The notes under the pieces are model-generated. The model saw only the letters and a list, made by a program, of their open reading frames with translations, was not told the origin of the DNA and searched no databases. DNA of 43,624 nucleotides, from NCBI RefSeq assembly GCF_001544555.2, contig NZ_FCOK02000083.1:1-43624 (forward strand), given 5' to 3'. The stretch is from Caballeronia udeis (lineage in GTDB: Bacteria; Pseudomonadota; Gammaproteobacteria; Burkholderiales; Burkholderiaceae). This document shows, one piece after another, positions 42,316 to 43,624 of this stretch (position 1 is the stretch's first letter; each line of letters starts with the position of its first letter). A program made the position numbers and the translations under genes.

Positions 42316-42754
42316 GTTTATTGACCCCCGTTTTCCGTAGATTAGCACCAATGTTGGGTAACACCTTGTCGGTCGGAAGGTGCGAGACGGTCTTTTAATA
42401 ATAAGAACGCTACAAACGTCGTCTAGTCCTGGATCAACTCTCGATTGACTAAAAAGTGTTGGATATCTGTCGCATTGACGGGGGCAAGAGCACCGCCTTC
42501 GTTGACGGCAGCTTAAGCCGATGATTCGAGGAACACGATTGTGGCGAGGTGCGCTACGTCGAGGAAGCCGGCATTCGAACGGCCGCAGATGGCCAATGCT
42601 GTTGGAAAAGTTGGTCGCTCAAGTCTGTCAGATTAGCCCATTTGACAACGCCGCTGAACATCCGGCCGTGTTTGCATTTTTCGGGTTGATTCGCCATACG
42701 CATCGAATAAGAATTGCGAATCAGACACCAACGTCGGTTACCGACCCGAGGCAA
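42316..42754. other. Gene-free stretch of about 440 bp
   Basis: No supported gene was seen. It lies between the starts of the ATPase region and the end of the KfrA-like gene and should contain the ATPase promoter. Short frames here lack ribosome-binding sites and coding character. Confidence 0.4.
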
Positions 42755-43624
42755 TTAAGATTGTCGTGTTCGCGGCGATTTGCGCGCCGGGCCACTGCTC
42801 TTGCGCGAGCCCGCTGTGGGCTTCGCTGGCGGCGGCTTCTGCTTTGCAATGGTACGCGTCAGCGACAACGCGAGTTGGTCTCGCTGCTCACGCGCCTGCG
42901 CCGCTTCCTCGACATAACGCGCGTTTGCGGTGCGCAGCGCATCCAGATTACCCTCCAGCACACCGACCTGCTGACGCAGGTCGCCGACTTGAGCCTGCAG
43001 TTTCTGCACCTCATCCCGTTGCCGGGTGCTGCCCTGCTCCGCTTTACGGTTAACCGTATCAAGTTCCTTCTGCAAGCGCCCGGCCGCTTGCCGCTCGCGG
43101 TCGATTTCCAATAGCGCCCGGGTTTCGACGGCTTTGAGCCGCTCCTGCGCCAGCACGCCGTCAGCACGCAGCTTGTCCAGTTGAGAAGCGAAGTCATGTC
43201 GGGCGGTCTCGAGCGCTTGCTGCAATTGCAGCTCGCCCTGTTGTGCGAGCCGTAGCTGATCCTGCAGCGTTGACGTCGCGGCGACGGAGATCGCCAGCGC
43301 CTGGTCCAATTCTGTTATGCGGGTTTGCGCGCCGTCCAGCGCCGCCGCACTGCCCGTCAGTTCCTGACGTAACTGGTCGCTTTTGGCCTCGGCCCTCGCT
43401 TGCCCGGCCTGCGCGTCCGCGACCAATCGTTGCGCCTCGAGCTGCGCGGCGGCCAGTTGTTCTTGCGCCATGTCGACCGCCCGCGTCCAGAGCGCGGCTG
43501 CCAGTTCGCCGGTCGCGGACTGCAGCTCCGCCGGCAGGTCAGGGTGCTCGATGCGCACCCGGCTCTTTTCACGGAGAGTCGCCCAGAAGCGCGTCAGCGC
43601 CTCGGCCGGCGCGCTCATGCTGCC
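42755..43624 (-). CDS. KfrA-like coiled-coil protein, 5' end outside the window
   Basis: At least 287 residues, almost entirely coiled coil (ELDQALAISVAATSTLQDQL, then QKLQAQVGDLRQQVGVLEGN), ending in a basic Lys/Pro/Arg/Ser tail (AGSRKSSGPARKSPRTRQ). This matches KfrA proteins, plasmid DNA-binding regulators with an N-terminal helix-turn-helix and a long alpha-helical tail. The helix-turn-helix is not in the visible part, so the gene probably starts upstream of the window edge. The ATG at 43618 is inside the gene or a poor start. KfrA supports a plasmid origin for the region. Confidence 0.7.
   Translation of the reverse strand, partial: GSMSAPAEALTRFWATLREKSRVRIEHPDLPAELQSATGELAAALWTRAVDMAQEQLAAAQLEAQRLVADAQAGQARAEAKSDQLRQELTGSAAALDGAQTRITELDQALAISVAATSTLQDQLRLAQQGELQLQQALETARHDFASQLDKLRADGVLAQERLKAVETRALLEIDRERQAAGRLQKELDTVNRKAEQGSTRQRDEVQKLQAQVGDLRQQVGVLEGNLDALRTANARYVEEAAQAREQRDQLALSLTRTIAKQKPPPAKPTAGSRKSSGPARKSPRTRQS

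Noticed and set aside
42554..42754. A 66-codon minus-strand frame before the KfrA-like gene
   Set aside because: No start signal, domain or coding bias; probably chance.

Overview
The window looks like accessory DNA from a Burkholderiales bacterium (Burkholderia, Paraburkholderia, Caballeronia or a relative), probably from a megaplasmid or genomic island. The evidence is gene content: a recombinase-in-trio (RIT) element, IS66 and ISKra4 relics, a KfrA-like coiled-coil protein, an HU protein, ParE- and ParB-like genes, and many small genes joined by ATGA overlaps. Much of the window is GC-rich. The stretches around 14.5-24 kb and 40-42.3 kb are visibly more AT-rich, which suggests separate acquisition. 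No rRNA, tRNA or CRISPR array was recognised, and no core housekeeping operon is present.

Layout. 1-6.0 kb: a RIT element (three overlapping tyrosine recombinases plus a DUF6431-like gene) bounded by a perfect 24-bp terminal inverted repeat. It lies between the 5' parts of two different IS66 transposase genes that point toward each other. 6.2-10.9 kb: a small hypothetical gene, a Sel1-repeat periplasmic protein with a small exported partner, two decayed small genes, and an SRAP-domain gene behind a 100-aa gene with a LexA-box promoter. 11.0-14.5 kb: a ParE-type toxin-antitoxin pair facing an oppositely oriented cluster that contains a tyrosine integrase, a ParB-like protein and small unknown genes, one of them frameshifted. 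14.7-16.0 kb: an exported protein and a three-TM membrane protein. 16.4-19.3 kb: an ABC-three-component (ABC-3C) conflict system (SMEK effector, middle component 6, DUF2326 ATPase). 19.4-19.8 kb: a DUF72 relic. 20.2-23.6 kb: an operon encoding an exported unknown protein, a papain-family cysteine protease and a chagasin-like inhibitor. 24.0-25.4 kb: an ISKra4-type transposase with an in-frame stop.

25.5-30.8 kb: a large STAND/NACHT-like NTPase, a WYL regulator of the BrxR/CapW type, and, divergently, an MBL-fold hydrolase coupled to a four-TM membrane protein. The divergent promoter has a dyad between its -35 and -10 boxes. This MBL-membrane-protein module is my best candidate for an undescribed regulated defence system. 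30.9-38.9 kb: a three-gene operon encoding a type III restriction subunit, a beta-class modification methylase, and a UvrD-like helicase with a RelE/ParE-like N-terminus. 39.0-39.8 kb: an HU gene with a DUF1016 relic at its 3' end and two palindromes upstream. 40.0-42.3 kb: a P-loop ATPase resembling the Sll1717 family, with nucleoside-deoxyribosyltransferase/TIR-like N-terminal domains. 42.8 kb to the end: a KfrA-like coiled-coil gene cut by the window edge.

Taken together, this is a mobile-element-bounded cargo region dominated by defence or conflict modules (ABC-3C, type III RM with helicase, STAND-type ATPases, toxin-antitoxin, a WYL-controlled MBL pair) and by maintenance functions (KfrA, HU, ParB-like, integrase). 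An exported protease/inhibitor operon is an unusual addition. All functional statements come from reading motifs and gene order; no database search was possible.
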